Assembly (NCBI GenBank): GCA_021730785.1
Contig: JAKFWF010000019.1
Coordinates: 1-64,000, forward strand
Reading direction: 5' to 3'
Origin: Hyphomicrobiaceae bacterium
GTDB lineage: Bacteria > Pseudomonadota > Alphaproteobacteria > Rhizobiales > Hyphomicrobiaceae
DNA: 64,000 nucleotides
The notes under the pieces are model-generated. The model was not told the origin of the DNA, did no database searches, and saw only the letters and a program-made list of their open reading frames with translations. The position numbers and the translations under genes are program-made. Shown here in pieces: positions 47,383-57,283 of the stretch (the stretch's first letter is position 1; each line of letters opens with the position of its first letter).

Positions 47383-48230
47383 GCGTGTTCCAGGTTCTGA
47401 ACGGTTTGACGTTCGCCGCGCTACTGTTCATCGTGGCGAGCGGTTTCACGCTGATTTTCGGGCTGCTGCGCATCGTCAACCTGGCGCATGGCGCGCTGTA
47501 CCTGCTGGGCGGCTACATCGGCCTCACGGTTGCCACCGCGACCGGCAGCTACCTGTTGAGCGGTATCGCTGCCATGGCGGGCATCGCGCTCGCCGGATTG
47601 CTGCTCGACCAGACGTTGCTGCGCTGGGTCAAGGGCCATGATCTGCGCCAGGTGCTGCTGACGCTCGGCGTTGCTCTCGTGCTGAACGATCTCACGCTCG
47701 TCATCTGGGGTGGCGATACGTTCAGCGTGCCCATCCCGTCGGTGTTGCAGGGGGCGGCAAACGTCGGCAGCGTGTTCTACCCCAAGTTCCGCCTGTTCGT
47801 GCTTGGCGTTGGCATTCTCACTTTCATCTGCCTGTGGCTGATGCTGAACAAGACGCGGCTCGGTGCGCTGATCCGGGCCGGTGTCGACGACGCGGAAATG
47901 GTCGAGGCCTCCGGCATCAACATCCAACGCGTGTTCCTGCTGACGTTCATGCTCGGCTCAGCGCTCGCCGGTCTGGGCGGCTGGCTCGGGGGGGCGTTCC
48001 TAACGCTCTATCCCAGTGCCGATTCGGAAATCCTGGTCTTCAGCATGGCCGTCGTCATCATCGGTGGTCGCGGCAGTCTGATCGGCGCGGCCGTCGGCAG
48101 CATCCTGATCGGCATGTTGAACACCTTCGGCCAGGTGTGGTTTCCGGAATTGGCTTACTTCGTCATCTTCGGCCCAATGGCGTTGCTGCTTGCGTTCCGC
48201 CCGCTCGGCCTGTTCGGGAGGGCGACATGA
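47379..48230 (+). CDS. Liv-type ABC transporter permease (LivH)
   Basis: 283 residues, about eight membrane helices. Typical LivH features: LNGLTFAALLFIVASGFTLI, then IVNLAHGALYLLGGYIGLT, and VVIIGGRGSLIGAAVGSILI near the C-terminus. Imports branched amino acids, amides or similar small solutes. Coupled by ATGA at both ends. Confidence 0.95.
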   Translation: MSVFQVLNGLTFAALLFIVASGFTLIFGLLRIVNLAHGALYLLGGYIGLTVATATGSYLLSGIAAMAGIALAGLLLDQTLLRWVKGHDLRQVLLTLGVALVLNDLTLVIWGGDTFSVPIPSVLQGAANVGSVFYPKFRLFVLGVGILTFICLWLMLNKTRLGALIRAGVDDAEMVEASGINIQRVFLLTFMLGSALAGLGGWLGGAFLTLYPSADSEILVFSMAVVIIGGRGSLIGAAVGSILIGMLNTFGQVWFPELAYFVIFGPMALLLAFRPLGLFGRAT

Positions 48231-49192
48231 CGGACGGCGAGAGACGACATCCAGCCTGGGTCTCATGGGCGTCGAGCGTGGGCGTTCTCGCCGTGCTGGC
48301 GACGCTGCCGTTCGTGCTGAAGAGCTATCACCTCGGCATCGCCACGCAGATCCTGATCTTTGCAATCCTCGCCATGTCGATCGACGTGCTGGCCGGATTT
48401 TCAGGGCGCACGCCGCTCTGCCACGGCGCGATCTTCGGGACGGCCACCTATTTCGTCATTTACAGTGTCAACATCTGGGACTTGCCGCTGCCCGCCGCGC
48501 TCCTTGTCGGGGTCGCCGCCGCGACGGTGCTGTCGGCCGTGTTCGCCATTCTGGCCGTGCGCGTGTCGGGGGTGTATTTCCTGCTGCTGACGCTGGCGCT
48601 CGGCCTCGTGGTGTGGGGCGTCTGCCTGCGCTGGTCGCAGGTGACGGGCGGGGAAAATGGATTGCGCGGCGATCTGCGCCGCGGCGCATTGGCCGACATC
48701 AAGGTGTTCTATGCCATCGCCGCCGCCACGAGCCTGTTCGCCTACATTGCCATGCGGCGCTTCGTGAACTCCCCCTTCGGTCTGACTTTGCGCGGCATCC
48801 GCGACAGCGAGAGCCGGATGGCAAGCCTTGGCTACAACGTGACGCTGCATGTCTTCCTGGCGTTCGTCGTATCAGGCTTCTTTGCCGGCCTCGCCGGATC
48901 GATCTATGCGGTATTCAACAACTACGTGAGCCCGTCGGCGGTGGCCCTGCCGCAATCCGTGCAAGGGCTGCTGATGGCCATCGTCGGTGGCATCGGCACG
49001 CTGGTTGGCTCCTACGTTGGTGCGGCACTCATCATCATGCTCGAACTGTTCGTATCGGCTTTCACCGAGCGCTGGCAGATCGTGCTCGGCAGCGTGTTTG
49101 TCGCTATCATGTTGTTTGCACCTGAAGGTATCGTCGGCAAAATCAACCAACTGACGCGTCGCCACTCGCAGTCCAAGAACACAAATCCATGA
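48227..49192 (+). CDS. Liv-type ABC transporter permease (LivM)
   Basis: 321 residues with about nine membrane helices. The LivM motif GFSGRTPLCHGAIFG, GGENGLRGDL and LRGIRDSESRMASLGYN are present, along with AIVGGIGTLVGSYVGA. ATG 48227 overlaps the previous stop. Confidence 0.95.
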   Translation: MTDGERRHPAWVSWASSVGVLAVLATLPFVLKSYHLGIATQILIFAILAMSIDVLAGFSGRTPLCHGAIFGTATYFVIYSVNIWDLPLPAALLVGVAAATVLSAVFAILAVRVSGVYFLLLTLALGLVVWGVCLRWSQVTGGENGLRGDLRRGALADIKVFYAIAAATSLFAYIAMRRFVNSPFGLTLRGIRDSESRMASLGYNVTLHVFLAFVVSGFFAGLAGSIYAVFNNYVSPSAVALPQSVQGLLMAIVGGIGTLVGSYVGAALIIMLELFVSAFTERWQIVLGSVFVAIMLFAPEGIVGKINQLTRRHSQSKNTNP

Positions 49193-49200
49193 GGAAACCC

Positions 49201-50454
49201 ATGATCAATCGCAGAAAACTGCTGCAGACCTCGAGTGCCGTTGCCGCTGTGAGCAGCCTCGGCTTTCCCGCTGTCGTCCGCGCCCAGAAGGCGCCGATCA
49301 AGATCGGCCTGATGGCGCCGCTGACCGGTGTGCTGGCAGCCGGCGGCAAGGAACTGGTCGAAGGGTTCGAACTGTGGTGGGAGCGCAACGGCAAGGAGAT
49401 CGCCGGTCGCAAGATCGAGATCACGGTCGAAGACGACGCGTCGAACCCCGATACCGCGCTGCAGAAGGCGCGCCGCCTCGTCGAGCAGACCAACGTCCAT
49501 TTCCTGATCGGCAACATCACCGCCAATACGGGCCTCGCGGTCGCCAACTACGTCAAAGGCAATGGCGTCCCTTATTTCATCCCGGTCATCGCCGCCGACG
49601 ATCTCACCCAGCGCAACCGCATTCCAAACGTCCTGCGCATTGCCGGCTATACCGGCAGCCAGATGACGCGACCCTTGGCCGACTGGTCTCTCAAGGCCGG
49701 CTACAAGAAGGTCGCGACTGTCAGTCAGGACTATGCCTATGGCCACGAAATGTGCGGTGGCTTCTGCCAGACCTTCACGGAGGGTGGCGGGCAGATCGTG
49801 CAACAGTTCTGGCACCCGCTGAACAATTCGGATTTCAGCCCCTATCTCGGTCAGCTGCAGGGGCTCGGCGTAGACGCGATCTTCGGCATGGAGACAGGGG
49901 CGGACGCATCGCGCTTCCTGCAGCAGTACACGAGCTTCGGCCTCAAGGGCAAAATCCCGCTGATTGGCGCCATGAACGTCGCGGACCAATCGGTCATTCG
50001 TACGCTCGGCGACGAGCCGATGGATGTCGTATCGTGCGCCATGTTCGCCGAGGGTGGTCAGGACGAGGCGACCAAGGCGTTCGTCGCCGGCTATGAGGAG
50101 CGCTATCAGAAGCTGCCGTCGGTGTTTGGTACCACGCACTATTCGGGCGCCAAGTGGCTGACCGAGGCTCTCACCGCGATCGGCGGCAACGTCGAGGACC
50201 GGGAGGCGCTGTTGAAGGCGGTGCGTGGCATCGAGTTGAAAGGCACGCCGCTCGGCTCGGTCGTCAAGCTCGATCCCTATGGCCACCCCGTCTACAATGT
50301 ATTCATCCGCAAGGTGGTGAAACGGGCCGACGGCAAGAAGTGGAACGTGCCGATCGCCACCTATGAAAACGTCAGCCAGTTCTGGAAGTACGATCCCGAA
50401 ACCTACATGAAGCAGCCCTCGTATTCGCGCACCTTCCAGGGCATCAAGAGCTAA
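49201..50454 (+). CDS. Liv-type periplasmic binding protein
   Basis: 417 residues. A Tat-like signal (NRRKLLQTSSAVAAVSSLGF) ends at AVVRAQ. The mature part KIGLMAPLTGVLAAGGKELV is the type I periplasmic-binding fold of leucine/amide receptors; SQDYAYGHEMCGGF and FGTTHYSGAKW follow. GAGGA at 49191-49195 sets ATG 49201 as the start. The ligand may be the substrate of the adjacent deacetylase-fold hydrolases. Confidence 0.93.
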   Translation: MINRRKLLQTSSAVAAVSSLGFPAVVRAQKAPIKIGLMAPLTGVLAAGGKELVEGFELWWERNGKEIAGRKIEITVEDDASNPDTALQKARRLVEQTNVHFLIGNITANTGLAVANYVKGNGVPYFIPVIAADDLTQRNRIPNVLRIAGYTGSQMTRPLADWSLKAGYKKVATVSQDYAYGHEMCGGFCQTFTEGGGQIVQQFWHPLNNSDFSPYLGQLQGLGVDAIFGMETGADASRFLQQYTSFGLKGKIPLIGAMNVADQSVIRTLGDEPMDVVSCAMFAEGGQDEATKAFVAGYEERYQKLPSVFGTTHYSGAKWLTEALTAIGGNVEDREALLKAVRGIELKGTPLGSVVKLDPYGHPVYNVFIRKVVKRADGKKWNVPIATYENVSQFWKYDPETYMKQPSYSRTFQGIKS

Positions 50455-50580
50455 CAGCATCGAACACTCGGCCTTTCTCGCGGTTTTGTAGCCTGGAGCG
50501 CGGGAAAGGCTGGTGTTCTTGTCCTGTTGTCGGTGCGACGATTTCCTTGTCGCCCGAGCCACTCTGAGCGCGCGAGTCCC

Positions 50581-51348
50581 GTGTCCAACCCGCCCAAACC
50601 CCTGCTTGATCTGACCGCCGTCGTCATGCAGTTCGGCGCGCTCCGCGCGGTCGACGTGGCGGCGATGAGCATTGCAATCGGTGAACGGCGGGCCGTGATC
50701 GGGCCAAATGGTGCCGGCAAGACGACGCTGTTCAACACCATCACCGGCGTGCTGCGGCCGACCTCGGGCCGGATCGCGTTCGACGGTCACGACATCACGC
50801 GTCAACTGCCGCACCGGCGCGCCAAACTCGGCATCGCCCGCACCTTCCAGATCACCAATCTGTTTCCGACACTCAGTGTCATGGACAACATGAAACTCGC
50901 CTTGCGCGGCTTGAAGCCCCGCAAGTTCTCGATGTTCGGCGATGGGGCGCTGACTGCCGAGGAGCGCAGCATTGCGGAACACGCCCTCGGCATGACCCGG
51001 CTTGGTGAGCGGCAAAGCGCGATCGTGCGCGACATGTCCTACGGCGAGCAAAGACAGCTCGAACTCGCCATGGCGCTGTCCTCGACCCCGCGCCTCTTGC
51101 TGTTCGATGAGCCGGCGGCGGGCCTGTCGCCGGCCGAGCGCACGATCGTCGCCGAGATCGTTCGTTCGCTCCCGCGTGACATCACGGTCGTTCTGATCGA
51201 GCATGACATGGATCTGGCGCTGGGCCTCGTCGACTACGTCACCTGCATGTACGAAGGCCGCGTGCTGGTCGAGGCGAGCCCGGCGGAAATCCGCAGTAAT
51301 GCGACCGTGCAGGACGTGTATCTGGGAAAGGCGCGCCACCATGCCTGA
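50581..51348 (+). CDS. Liv-type ABC transporter ATPase (LivG)
   Basis: 255 residues. Walker A GPNGAGKTTLF, signature MSYGEQRQLE and Walker B LLLFDEPAAGLSP are intact; LivG-type insert PRKFSMFGDGALTAEERS is present. GTG 50581 is chosen over TTG 50527 because conserved sequence starts just after it; ribosome site is weak. The gap of 126 bases after the binding-protein gene is the largest in this run. Confidence 0.92.
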   Translation: MSNPPKPLLDLTAVVMQFGALRAVDVAAMSIAIGERRAVIGPNGAGKTTLFNTITGVLRPTSGRIAFDGHDITRQLPHRRAKLGIARTFQITNLFPTLSVMDNMKLALRGLKPRKFSMFGDGALTAEERSIAEHALGMTRLGERQSAIVRDMSYGEQRQLELAMALSSTPRLLLFDEPAAGLSPAERTIVAEIVRSLPRDITVVLIEHDMDLALGLVDYVTCMYEGRVLVEASPAEIRSNATVQDVYLGKARHHA

Positions 51349-52060
51349 GAGCGGCACGCTCGAGGTCGGGGACCTGCACAGTTACTATGGCGCAGCTCAC
51401 GTACTGCACGGCGTCTCGCTGACCCTCGCAAGGGGCGAGATCGTCGCTCTGCTCGGCCGCAACGGCATGGGCAAGACGACGCTGATCCGGTCGATCATGG
51501 GGTTGTCACCACCGCTCGTGCGCCAGGGGCACGTGCGTTGGAAGGGCGAAGACTTAACGGCGCTGAGGCCGCACGCCATCGCCCAGCGGCGCATCGCGAT
51601 CGTGCCGCAGGGGCGCCGGCTCTACGCTTCGCTCAGCGTTACCGAGCATCTGACCATGCTCAAGAACGCGCGCGCCAAGGACGGCTGGACCCTGGACAAG
51701 GTATTCGGACTGTTCCCGCGCCTGGCCGAGCGCCGCCACCATCGCGGCAGCCAACTGTCGGGTGGCGAACGCGGCATGCTGGCTGTCGGCCGTGCGCTGA
51801 TGGTCGACCCGGAGGTGATCCTGATGGATGAACCCTCGGAAGGACTTGCCCCCGTCATGGTGCAGCACCTGGAAGGCATCATCGCCTCGCTGAAGGCCCT
51901 CAATCTCGGCGTGCTGCTGGTGGAGCAGAACCTCTACAGCGCACTCGAAGTGGCCGATCGCGTGTACATCATGGAAACCGGGCGGATCGTGCACGAAGGA
52001 ACGGCGGTCGAATTGCGCAAGACGCCCGATGTACTGACACGCTTTCTCGGCGTGCATTAG
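51341..52060 (+). CDS. Liv-type ABC transporter ATPase (LivF)
   Basis: 239 residues. Walker A GRNGMGKTTLIRSIMG, signature LSGGERGMLAVGRAL and Walker B VILMDEPSEGLAPVMV define LivF. ATG 51341 overlaps the LivG stop by 8 bases. The transporter is therefore complete: two permeases, receptor and two ATPases. Confidence 0.95.
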   Translation: MPESGTLEVGDLHSYYGAAHVLHGVSLTLARGEIVALLGRNGMGKTTLIRSIMGLSPPLVRQGHVRWKGEDLTALRPHAIAQRRIAIVPQGRRLYASLSVTEHLTMLKNARAKDGWTLDKVFGLFPRLAERRHHRGSQLSGGERGMLAVGRALMVDPEVILMDEPSEGLAPVMVQHLEGIIASLKALNLGVLLVEQNLYSALEVADRVYIMETGRIVHEGTAVELRKTPDVLTRFLGVH

Positions 52061-52073
52061 AGTGAGGTCGCTC

Positions 52074-52961
52074 ATGTCGCTTGCGGGCCATGGTCGCTAC
52101 GCCTACTCGGGCATTGCCGAGCGCGCGGTCTATGACTGGCCGAACGGCCGTCGGCTGGCGGTATACATCGCGCTCAATCTCGAGCATTTCGCTTTTGGCG
52201 AGGGGCTCGGCGCGGAACTGGCGCCGGGCGGGCCGCAACCAGATGTGATGAACTTTGCCTGGCGCGACTACGGCAATCGGGTCGGCAGTTGGCGCCTGCT
52301 CGAACTGTTCGACGCCTTGCAGGTGCCGTGTGCGGCCCTCGTCAACACGTCCATGTACGACTACGCGCCATCACTCCTGGCGGCCCATCGCCGCCGTGGC
52401 GACGAGTTCGTCGGCCATGGGCGCACGAACGCCGAGCGGCAGGGCACGCTCGACGAGACTGGGGAGGCGGCTCTCATCAGGGACTGCACCCAGACCATGG
52501 CACAGCACGAGGGCACGCCGCCGCAGGGTTGGCTTGGACCCTGGATCTCGCAATCGCGCGCCACACCGGACCTGCTGCAAGAGGCGGGATACTCCTATCT
52601 GCTCGACTGGTGCCAGGACGACCAGCCCGTGTGGTTCAAGACGCGGCGCGGGCGCATCCTGTCTGTGCCCTATCCGCAGGAACTCAACGACATCCCCATG
52701 ATTGTCGGACGCAAGCTCGATGGCTCGGCTTTTGCCGACATGATCATCGACAATTTCGACGAACTGCTGGAGGAGAGCGCGCGCCGTCCGTTGGTGATGG
52801 GCCTCGCGCTGCATGCCTACCTGGTTGGCCAGCCCTATCGCCTGCGCCATCTGCGGCGCGCGTTGCAGCACATCGTGGCGCGGCGCGCGGACATCTGGAT
52901 CGCGACGCCCGGCGCCATTGCAGCTCATGCCGCTGGACTGCCGGCTGGCGTCGTCGTCTGA
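52074..52961 (+). CDS. Second PuuE-like polysaccharide deacetylase-fold hydrolase
   Basis: 295 residues, a distant paralogue of the gene at 46471: VYIALNLEHFAFGEGLG, FVGHGRTNAERQGTLDE, GWLGPWISQSRATPDLL and LPYPQ-like VPYPQELNDIPMI. Both share the N-terminal NLE and the ELNDIPM segment. GAGG at 52064-52067 sets ATG 52074. It closes the transporter run after LivF with a 13-base gap, so both hydrolases are likely co-expressed with uptake. Confidence 0.85.
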   Translation: MSLAGHGRYAYSGIAERAVYDWPNGRRLAVYIALNLEHFAFGEGLGAELAPGGPQPDVMNFAWRDYGNRVGSWRLLELFDALQVPCAALVNTSMYDYAPSLLAAHRRRGDEFVGHGRTNAERQGTLDETGEAALIRDCTQTMAQHEGTPPQGWLGPWISQSRATPDLLQEAGYSYLLDWCQDDQPVWFKTRRGRILSVPYPQELNDIPMIVGRKLDGSAFADMIIDNFDELLEESARRPLVMGLALHAYLVGQPYRLRHLRRALQHIVARRADIWIATPGAIAAHAAGLPAGVVV

Positions 52962-52973
52962 TCGGCAGAACGC

Positions 52974-54113
52974 TCAGCGCCGCATCTTGACCACGACCTT
53001 GATCGCATCCTCGACGCGGTCGCGGGCGTAGCGGATCGCCTCCGGCAGTTCTTCGAGCATGAAGGTGTGAGTGTGGATCAGCGTGGCGTCGAAGCGCTTG
53101 GTGCGCATGAACGCCTCGGCGCGGTGCGTCGCGCTTTTGCCTTCGCCGCGGATGCCATAGAGGTAGATGTTGTTGCGAACGATGTGGCCGATGTCGACGA
53201 TGTCGGGGGCATGCGGGAAGGCGGCGAGGCAGATCTTGCCGCCGCGGTTGCACATTTTGGCTGCCGCCGTGATGGCGCCCGGTGCACCGGAACACTCGAC
53301 GACGTAGTCGACGCCCTTGCCGCCATTGAACCGGCGCACCGCTTCGACTGGATCTTCACGCGTCACGTTGACGACGTGATCGGCGCCAAGTTGCCGCCCC
53401 TTCTCGAGCCGTGCATCGCGCGTGCCGGTCAGGATCACAGGGTACGCACCGAGCGCCTTGGCCACGGCGACGCCGAGCAAGCCGATGGGGCCCGGGCCGG
53501 TCACCACCACGCTTTCGCCGGCGACGAGCCCGCCCAGCTCGGTCAATCCGTACATCGAGGTGCCGGCGGTGACGACAAGCGTCGCCTCCTCGTCGCTCAT
53601 CGTGTCGGCGATCTTGATCAGCGTGTTGATGTTGTTGATGGCATACTCGGCAAAGCCGCCCTGCGAGGTGAACCCGTTGGCGCGATGGCCCTTGTCGACT
53701 TCGCCGTAGTTGAGCCCGTAGTTGAGGCAGGATGTATACATGCCCATGCGGCAGCGTTTGCACTGGCCGCAGCCCGCGTGGATCTCGACGGTCACGCGGT
53801 CGCCGATGGCGAACTCGTCGACGCCTGGTCCAAGCGCCGCCACGGTGCCCATGTACTCGTGGCCGGGCGTCCAGTTTTTATTGAACGGCGGTCCGCCCTG
53901 GATCATCGCCGGCGGGCCAGACTTGATCACGTCGAGGTCGGTCGCGCAGATCGCCACGGCATCGATGCGCACCAGCACTTCGGCCCGATGTGGCACCGGT
54001 GTCGGCTTGTCAGTGAGGATCAATTGCTCGGGGTCGCCCAGCACCCAGGCGCGATAGCGATCGGGGATCGGCATCTTGGCAAGGTCGGTCTTGACGCTGG
54101 GGGGAGTGTACAT
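52974..54113 (-). CDS. Zinc-dependent medium-chain dehydrogenase
   Basis: 379 residues. Catalytic-zinc residues appear in VAICATDLDVIKSG and GHEYMGTV; the structural zinc loop is CGQCKRCRMGMYTSC with four cysteines; the NAD site is VVVTGPGPIGLLGVAVAKAL. Probably an alcohol/polyol dehydrogenase. Convergent with the second hydrolase with a 12-base gap. Confidence 0.93.
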   Translation of the reverse strand: MYTPPSVKTDLAKMPIPDRYRAWVLGDPEQLILTDKPTPVPHRAEVLVRIDAVAICATDLDVIKSGPPAMIQGGPPFNKNWTPGHEYMGTVAALGPGVDEFAIGDRVTVEIHAGCGQCKRCRMGMYTSCLNYGLNYGEVDKGHRANGFTSQGGFAEYAINNINTLIKIADTMSDEEATLVVTAGTSMYGLTELGGLVAGESVVVTGPGPIGLLGVAVAKALGAYPVILTGTRDARLEKGRQLGADHVVNVTREDPVEAVRRFNGGKGVDYVVECSGAPGAITAAAKMCNRGGKICLAAFPHAPDIVDIGHIVRNNIYLYGIRGEGKSATHRAEAFMRTKRFDATLIHTHTFMLEELPEAIRYARDRVEDAIKVVVKMRR

Positions 54114-54145
54114 CGACGCAGTCCCAAAGTCGGTTGGCGCAATAC

Positions 54146-55036
54146 TCAGGAATTAGGCTGCCGTTTCGACCAGTAGGCCGGCAACCAGGAACCATCGCGC
54201 GGTCCCCAGCCCTCGCCAGCGGCATCATCATAGACCGCGAGCGTGCGCTCGACGAGCGGCAGTGTGCGGCCGCGGATTTTCGCCTCCGCAAGCATGGTGC
54301 GCAAATCCTTGCGAATGCTGTCGATGTCGAAGGTCGCCGGTCCCGGATCTTTGCCCGAGAGGGCAGCAGCGATCGCCGGGCCACGAACTTTTAGCACGTT
54401 GGCGCCGCCCGACGTGTCTGAGAACAGTTCGATCAGCGCCGCGTTGTCGAGGCCGAGATGCCCGCACAGCGTGTAGGCTTCGCCAAGCGCCTGATAGGCC
54501 ACCAGCAGCGGCAGGTTGATGGCGAGCTTCATGCTGGCGCCAGCACCGACCGGGCCCACGTGCTCGATGCGGCGGCAGAGCTGTTCGAGCAACGGCCTGG
54601 CGCGCGCGACATCGGCCGGGGCACCGCCGACAAGCCCGATCAGGCGCCCCTGGCGCGCCGGCATGGTCGTGCCGCCGACCGGGCACTCGACGAACGCGGC
54701 GCCGGTGGCCTGCGCCTGTTCAGCGATGTTGCGCACCTGCGACGGCAATACCGTGCTCATCTCGATTATCATCTTGCCGCGCAGATCGGCGGCGAGCAGA
54801 CCGCTTGCGCCGGTGTAGACGGCTGCCATCGCCTCGGCGTTGGTCAGAATGGCGATGATCGTCTCGACGTGGGTCGCCAGATCCTGCGGGCTCGCGGCCA
54901 GCTGTGCGCCGGCCTCGATCAGTGGCTTCGTCTTTTCGGGCGAACGGTTCCAGACCGCCACGGTGTGGCCGAGTTCGAGCAGCCGCAAGCCGATCGCCGC
55001 GCCCATGTTGCCAACGCCCGCAATGCCGATGTGCAT
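54146..55036 (-). CDS. NAD(P)-dependent beta-hydroxyacid dehydrogenase (second)
   Basis: 296 residues. HIGIAGVGNMGAAIGLRLLE is the Rossmann loop, VECPVGGTTMPARQG the substrate loop and GAGASMKLAINLPLL holds the catalytic lysine. AGAGGG lies about seven bases before ATG 55036. The zinc dehydrogenase begins 32 bases downstream, so they may share a transcript. Confidence 0.9.
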   Translation of the reverse strand: MHIGIAGVGNMGAAIGLRLLELGHTVAVWNRSPEKTKPLIEAGAQLAASPQDLATHVETIIAILTNAEAMAAVYTGASGLLAADLRGKMIIEMSTVLPSQVRNIAEQAQATGAAFVECPVGGTTMPARQGRLIGLVGGAPADVARARPLLEQLCRRIEHVGPVGAGASMKLAINLPLLVAYQALGEAYTLCGHLGLDNAALIELFSDTSGGANVLKVRGPAIAAALSGKDPGPATFDIDSIRKDLRTMLAEAKIRGRTLPLVERTLAVYDDAAGEGWGPRDGSWLPAYWSKRQPNS

Positions 55037-55156
55037 CTTGCTGCCCTCTGGAGCTGTCAAACCTGATCCGTCCGGTGCGCCTGCTAGCACTCACGTCCGG
55101 CACCGCCAACGTAGCCGATCCGCGAACGAACCGCCGCGTTGTCCGTATACCACCGC

Positions 55157-57283
55157 TCAAAGCGCAGCCACCAGCCGTTCGCGCGTCAGCGGCAGGTCGC
55201 GCAGCCGCACGCCGAGTGCCACAGCAACTGCGTTGGCGATGGCAGCTGCCGTCGGGCCTTGCGCCACTTCGCCGACACCGAGCGGCGGGTCATCCGGCCG
55301 CTCCATGAGATGGATCGCGATCTCAGGTACGTCCGAAAACCGCAGGATCGGATAGGTATCCCAGCTGCGGCTGGCCACTCGACCACCGTCAAAGTGCACC
55401 TGCTCCTTCAGCGTCCAACTCGCAGCTTGAAGGATCCCGCCCTCGACCTGGTTGCGAACGCCGTCCGGATTGACCACAAGCCCCGCGTCGACCGCGCACC
55501 AGACGCGTTCGAGCCGCACGTCCGCATCGACGCGCACATCGACGACCAACGCCAGATAGCCGGCACGGTTTTTGTAGCGGCTGTAGGCAATGCCGCGGCC
55601 ACAGCCATCACCCGATCGTACGCCGGCCTGCCAATTGGCCATCGCTGCGGCCTTCTCCAAAACCGACCGGGCGCGCGGATCGGCCAGCAGCTGCAGACGA
55701 TAGCTGACCGGATCGACCCCGGCGGCATCCGCCAGTTCATCCATGAAGCTCTCGATCGCGAACACGTTGGCGAAGGCGCCCAGTCCGCGCATGGCCGAGG
55801 TGCGCGGCTCGAGATCGGCAATCAGATGATTGTGCACGGTCTGTTGCGCGACGGCATAGGGCAGCCAGGCGTTGCGCATGCCGCTGCCGCCGGCCTGCTC
55901 CGGCATCTCCTGCGGGATGGTTCGTGGCGGCTGGCCGGCCAGCGCCTCGGCGCCGAGCAGATTGACGCCGCCATTTGCGCCCGGACGGCGCACATGCGGA
56001 CCGCCCCAGATGGCGGTCGTCCAGGTCTGCGGCAGGCCCGACGGCGACAGCGTAGCCTCCAACTCGACGCACATGGGCGTCCCGAGTGGCGCGGCGGCGA
56101 GTTCATCAGCGCGACTCCACAGCACCCGCACCGTCTCGCCGGGCCGCGCACGCGCCGCGATTGCCGCATCGCAGGCCGCATCGTCAGCGCCGTTGTGGCC
56201 GTAGCAGCCCGCACCCGGCGCATGGATCACCCGGATGGCCGCCACATCGAGGTGGAGCGCCTTGGCGAGCGCTGCGCGCAGGGGAACCACGCCCTGCGTG
56301 TGCGACCAGACGGTCAGCGCCGTGCCGTCGAAGCGCGCCAGGGCGCAGGACGGCCCGATCGAGGCATGCGCCAGGAATGGTTTGGTATAACTGCGCTTCA
56401 GGCTACGGGCATCGGCGACGACGGCGGCACCGGCCTCGCCGCGCGTGGTGGTGGTGCTTGCCGCCACCCGTGTGCGCAGATGCTCGGCCGACGCATGATC
56501 CGGGGGCGGCGGCTGGCCACCGCTCCATCGCAGCTTGGACGCAAGCCGCTCAGCCGCGCGTTCGGCTGCGGCTTCGTTCGGTGCGACGACGGCGATGAAG
56601 CGATCTATCCGCAGAATTTGCGCCGCGCCGGCGAGGGCAGCCGTGACCACGTGATCATCCGGCATCTCCGGCTCGGCATCCGGCCACGGCTGGCGCAGCG
56701 CGCGGGCATGCAGAACGCCCGCCGGCAACATGTCATGGATGAACACGCCCGGGGCGCCCATGATCTTGCCGGCCAGGTCCGCGCGCTGCAGGTTCGTGCC
56801 GATCAGCCGCCGTTCGTGCGCGGGTTTGAGCGGTGCCGTACCGGTCGCATGTCGCGTGAGATCGAGCGCTGCCGCCAGTTGCCAGTAGTCGAGGCCCGTC
56901 GGCATACCATCCCGCACGAACGCGCCGTCGCGGACGCTCACTGCCCGCGTTTCGCAGTCGAGCCTATGCGCTGCCGCCGCGCACAACAGCATTCGAACTT
57001 CCGCGGCGACGAGCCGCACGGAGGCCCCGGAGCTCTCGATCGACATGCTGCCGGCCGTGACGCCTTCGGCTGGTGTCGATGCAGTATCGCCCGACCGCAC
57101 ATCGATACGGGAGGGCGCCACGTCCAACTCGTCGGCCGCAAGCTGCAGGATTGCCGTCAGGATGCCCTGGCCCAGTTCGACTTTGCCGGTCGAAATGCGC
57201 ACGCGGCCGGGCGTGTCGAAGCCGATCCATTGCTCGAGACGTGGATTATCCTGTATGCCAACCGGTAGCGCATTGGCGATCAT
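55157..57283 (-). CDS. Molybdenum hydroxylase large subunit (IorB/NicB-like)
   Basis: 708 residues. Xanthine-dehydrogenase-superfamily molybdopterin subunit; GKVELGQGILTAILQLAADE, GVTAGSMSIESSGASVR, MRGLGAFANVFAIESFMDEL and the C-terminal GVGEVAQGPTAAAIANAVAV with the catalytic glutamate region (GVGE) are present. Such enzymes hydroxylate N-heterocycles such as nicotinate or isoquinoline. ATG 57283 overlaps the stop of the iron-sulfur subunit. No cytochrome subunit follows. Confidence 0.9.
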   Translation of the reverse strand: MIANALPVGIQDNPRLEQWIGFDTPGRVRISTGKVELGQGILTAILQLAADELDVAPSRIDVRSGDTASTPAEGVTAGSMSIESSGASVRLVAAEVRMLLCAAAAHRLDCETRAVSVRDGAFVRDGMPTGLDYWQLAAALDLTRHATGTAPLKPAHERRLIGTNLQRADLAGKIMGAPGVFIHDMLPAGVLHARALRQPWPDAEPEMPDDHVVTAALAGAAQILRIDRFIAVVAPNEAAAERAAERLASKLRWSGGQPPPPDHASAEHLRTRVAASTTTTRGEAGAAVVADARSLKRSYTKPFLAHASIGPSCALARFDGTALTVWSHTQGVVPLRAALAKALHLDVAAIRVIHAPGAGCYGHNGADDAACDAAIAARARPGETVRVLWSRADELAAAPLGTPMCVELEATLSPSGLPQTWTTAIWGGPHVRRPGANGGVNLLGAEALAGQPPRTIPQEMPEQAGGSGMRNAWLPYAVAQQTVHNHLIADLEPRTSAMRGLGAFANVFAIESFMDELADAAGVDPVSYRLQLLADPRARSVLEKAAAMANWQAGVRSGDGCGRGIAYSRYKNRAGYLALVVDVRVDADVRLERVWCAVDAGLVVNPDGVRNQVEGGILQAASWTLKEQVHFDGGRVASRSWDTYPILRFSDVPEIAIHLMERPDDPPLGVGEVAQGPTAAAIANAVAVALGVRLRDLPLTRERLVAAL

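Noticed and set aside
49012-51357. A 781-codon open frame opposite the Liv binding protein and LivG
   Set aside because: Spans several confident genes on the other strand and shows histidine/arginine-rich shadow composition.
55139-57268. A 709-codon open frame opposite the molybdenum hydroxylase
   Set aside because: Antisense shadow of a clear enzyme; no domain recognised.
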